The notes beneath the pieces are model-generated. The model did no database searches and was not told the DNA's origin. It worked only from the letters and a program-made list of their open reading frames with translations. From Alkalibaculum bacchi (GTDB lineage: Bacteria; Bacillota; Clostridia; Eubacteriales; Alkalibacteraceae): 31,905 bases of DNA. Both the position numbers and the translations under genes were made by a program. The stretch covers positions 1 to 31,905 of the forward strand of contig NZ_CALNCS010000240.1 of NCBI RefSeq assembly GCF_937875145.1, written 5' to 3'. Shown in pieces: positions 31,904 through 31,905 of this stretch (its first letter is position 1; the number at the start of each line of letters is the position of its first letter).

Positions 31904-31905
31904 TA

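Overview
The window looks like a chromosomal segment of an anaerobic, low-GC Gram-positive bacterium of the class Clostridia. The evidence is AT-rich sequence, strong AGGAGG-type ribosome sites, TTGACA/TATAAT promoters, an oxygen-sensitive glycyl radical enzyme with its activase, a short 2[4Fe-4S] ferredoxin, and the firmicute genes rnmV, mntP and trmN6. I cannot assign genus or species. No rRNA, tRNA, CRISPR array or complete insertion sequence was seen.

Layout. (1) 1-2900: asnS (minus) and a fumarylacetoacetate-hydrolase-family gene (plus). (2) 2901-10460: a visibly more GC-rich block. On the minus strand it holds purC-purA-purB-guaA followed by a previously unmarked C-terminal remnant of purF; on the plus strand, glnA and an ANTAR-domain regulator whose receiver has lost its phospho-acceptor. 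This block may be horizontally acquired. (3) 10464-19582: a sugar or polyol catabolic island. A DeoR-type repressor and a PfkB-family kinase (minus) diverge from a PflD-like glycyl radical enzyme, its activase, an MtlR/BglG-type PTS-controlled activator and a fructose-family PTS (IIA, IIC, IIB). (4) 19708-23494: minus-strand manA, rsmA, rnmV, mntP and a HAD hydrolase. (5) 23634-30514: a histidine operon hisZ-G-D-B-H-A-F-IE behind a consensus promoter. (6) 30700-31848: trmN6 and ferredoxin, with a small DnaA-box cluster between them.

The most interesting system is region 3. The 764-residue glycyl radical enzyme resembles E. coli PflD along its whole length. PflD has been reported to open 1,5-anhydromannitol-6-phosphate to 1-deoxyfructose-6-phosphate, which FSA aldolase and GldA then process. 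Here the PTS and radical enzyme sit together, but no FSA or GldA gene is visible. Instead a 1-phosphofructokinase-like kinase shares the divergent regulatory region, so the substrate or the lower pathway may differ.

A second theme is a modular family of intergenic repeats lying directly after the stop codons of asnS, the PTS IIB gene, hisA and hisIE. Two copies share a hairpin with compensatory base changes, and one copy appears to supply the last codons and stop of hisA. All homology statements come from reading motifs by eye and from memory of the families; no search was run.
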